From the NCBI GenBank assembly GCA_900239685.1, contig OENT01000712.1, positions 19,091-83,090 of the forward strand: a stretch of 64,000 bases of DNA, in the 5' to 3' direction. The position numbers and the translations under genes are program-made. Shown here one piece after another: positions 63,401 to 64,000 of the stretch (positions within the stretch are counted from its first letter, which is position 1; each line of letters opens with the position of its first letter). The notes under the pieces were generated by a model that made no database searches, had not been told where the DNA came from, and saw only the letters and a list, made by a program, of their open reading frames with translations. Source of the stretch: Rotaria macrura. Its lineage: Eukaryota; Rotifera; Eurotatoria; Philodinida; Philodinidae.

Positions 63401-63834
63401 TCGGAGAAAAGTACTACAAGAAGAAAGGTATTATTACTAAAGTTGAAAATCATTATCAAGGTATTATCAGAATGATTGATACAAATGATAAGATTCGCAT
63501 TGATCAAGCTCATGTCGAAACTGTCATACCGGCAATAGGTATAATTTAGAAACGAATATGAAGAAAAGATGCCCAGAAAACTTTATTGTTTTGTGTAGGA
63601 AAGAAAGTTTTGATTGTTAATGGTGCCTATCGTGGTCAAGAAGCAACATTAGAAGAAATTCATCAAGATACATTTTCCGTTGATATAACAATACTAAGGG
63701 TTTGATTTGAATATTTATTTTTATTTCGGGCAATCTTTTTAATTCAAAGAAATTTTTCTCTGTCTTAGGGTCTTACGAACGGTACTCGACTGGTCAATAT
63801 ACCGTATGAAGATGTTTCGAAATTAGCCGACTAA
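60482..63834 (+). CDS. KIN: KIN17 DNA/RNA-binding zinc-finger protein
   Basis: Eleven exons: 60482-60598, 62144-62238, 62315-62481, 62545-62696, 62751-62832, 62898-62949, 63008-63182, 63238-63291, 63370-63538, 63599-63699 and 63769-63834. All phases agree, giving 409 residues (human about 393). It starts MGKDGGFLTPKAISNRIKAK and continues KLRWYCQSCEKQCRDE, as in KIN17. The C2H2 zinc finger spans exons 1-2 (CQSC to CHIQSESH). Then follow the conserved winged-helix region (FGTKRI..YCEYIKDRDHIHMNSTRW and LCEIEQTEKGWYV), a basic, probably disordered linker with nuclear-localisation-like KKRAK and KKIK, and the C-terminal tandem SH3-like/KOW region (KLGEKYYKKKG, VNGAYRGQEATLEEI) ending EDVSKLAD. 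KIN17 is a conserved nuclear protein acting in pre-mRNA splicing, DNA replication and damage response. The zinc finger and KOW region look intact. Confidence 0.95.
60599..62143 (+). other. 1.5-kb first intron of KIN17
   Basis: Splits the zinc finger between CRDE and NGFKCH. Contains a slightly GC-richer block at about 61080-61400 with many GGTTTGGATTT/AAATCCAAATCC-like words, possibly a worn mobile element. The frame at 61735-61944 shows no domain. Confidence 0.55.
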
Positions 63835-64000
63835 CATGATTGTTTCTTTTCTTGTATGGATGTACGTGTGTACAAAGTTTTGAATATGAAGAAAAATGAA
63901 ATATTTTTAATGGACTATTCACCACTCTCATAACTCAGACGTAGTGCTTATTACAGACAATACGCATTTACTGAGCGAGAAAAATTTTGAGATAAAAAGC
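63835..64000. other. 3' flank of KIN17
   Basis: About 165 nt after the stop codon, AT-rich, with no clear AATAAA. Presumably 3' UTR. Confidence 0.4.

Noticed and set aside
1-64000. Search by eye for retroelements, Polinton-like elements, CRISPR arrays, tRNA and rRNA genes
   Set aside because: No reverse transcriptase, integrase, protease, capsid or packaging-type frame, no long terminal repeats, no spaced direct-repeat array and no convincing tRNA A/B box pair or rRNA stretch were seen. A covariance-model and HMM scan would be decisive.

Overview
This is an intron-rich, AT-rich animal nuclear window, most likely from a bdelloid rotifer. The evidence is mixed. Introns are short (mostly about 50-130 nt, GT-AG) and the rhodopsin-type receptor resembles the large bdelloid receptor families. 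A GGG(TGTGGG)3 tract at 2981-3001 matches the telomere repeat unit reported for bdelloids, and closely packed co-directional genes carry splice acceptors just upstream of their ATGs. Genus is not determined. There is one ambiguous base (N) at 29083.

Layout. 1-8.9 kb: one intronless 7TM receptor (1308-2360 +) in otherwise non-coding DNA. 9-23.5 kb: two immunoglobulin-superfamily genes placed tail to tail, about 210 bp apart. One is a small, probably GPI-anchored 3-Ig protein (8994-11141 +). The other is a 20-exon Dscam-like receptor (complement 11352-23512), which I could join exon by exon in consistent phase into about 1618 residues: 7 Ig, 3 FN3, Ig, 2 FN3, TM, cytoplasmic tail. 23.5-29.4 kb: microsatellite-bearing non-coding DNA. 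29.4-30.7 kb: ankyrin-repeat gene (-) whose C-terminus carries SILK- and RVxF-like protein phosphatase 1 docking motifs. 31.8-37.4 kb: two convergent neuronal calcium sensor genes (31843-33212 + and 35350-37430 -) that share intron positions except for one. 40.5-53.8 kb: a roughly 1.1 kb segment encoding a small single-LIM protein occurs twice, intact near 53.2 kb and decayed near 41.1 kb. Between the copies lie coding-like debris of unknown origin (43-47 kb) and a 1.37 kb hAT-like non-autonomous element with a perfect 8-bp target duplication. 55.3-56.8 kb: a second hAT-type MITE family, one intact 634-bp copy with 8-bp target duplication and one degraded relative. 57-63.8 kb: three tightly spaced + strand genes: a mitochondrial ribosomal protein bS18m, an unrecognised multipass membrane protein, and the conserved nuclear zinc-finger protein KIN17. 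Good 3' splice acceptors lie 22-32 nt before the second and third ATGs, so the cluster may be an operon resolved by spliced-leader trans-splicing. A large intron of the membrane-protein gene contains a near-perfect inverted repeat (287-nt arms, 114-nt loop).

Functionally, the first two-thirds leans towards the cell surface and neuronal signalling (receptor, two IgSF adhesion proteins, two calcium sensors, a putative PP1-targeting ankyrin protein), while the right end is housekeeping. Genes are a minority of the sequence. I saw no reverse transcriptase, integrase, capsid or other virus-like coding region, no tRNA or rRNA and no CRISPR array. Coordinates of exons were derived by reading splice sites and checking phase by hand, so an occasional boundary could be off by a few bases.
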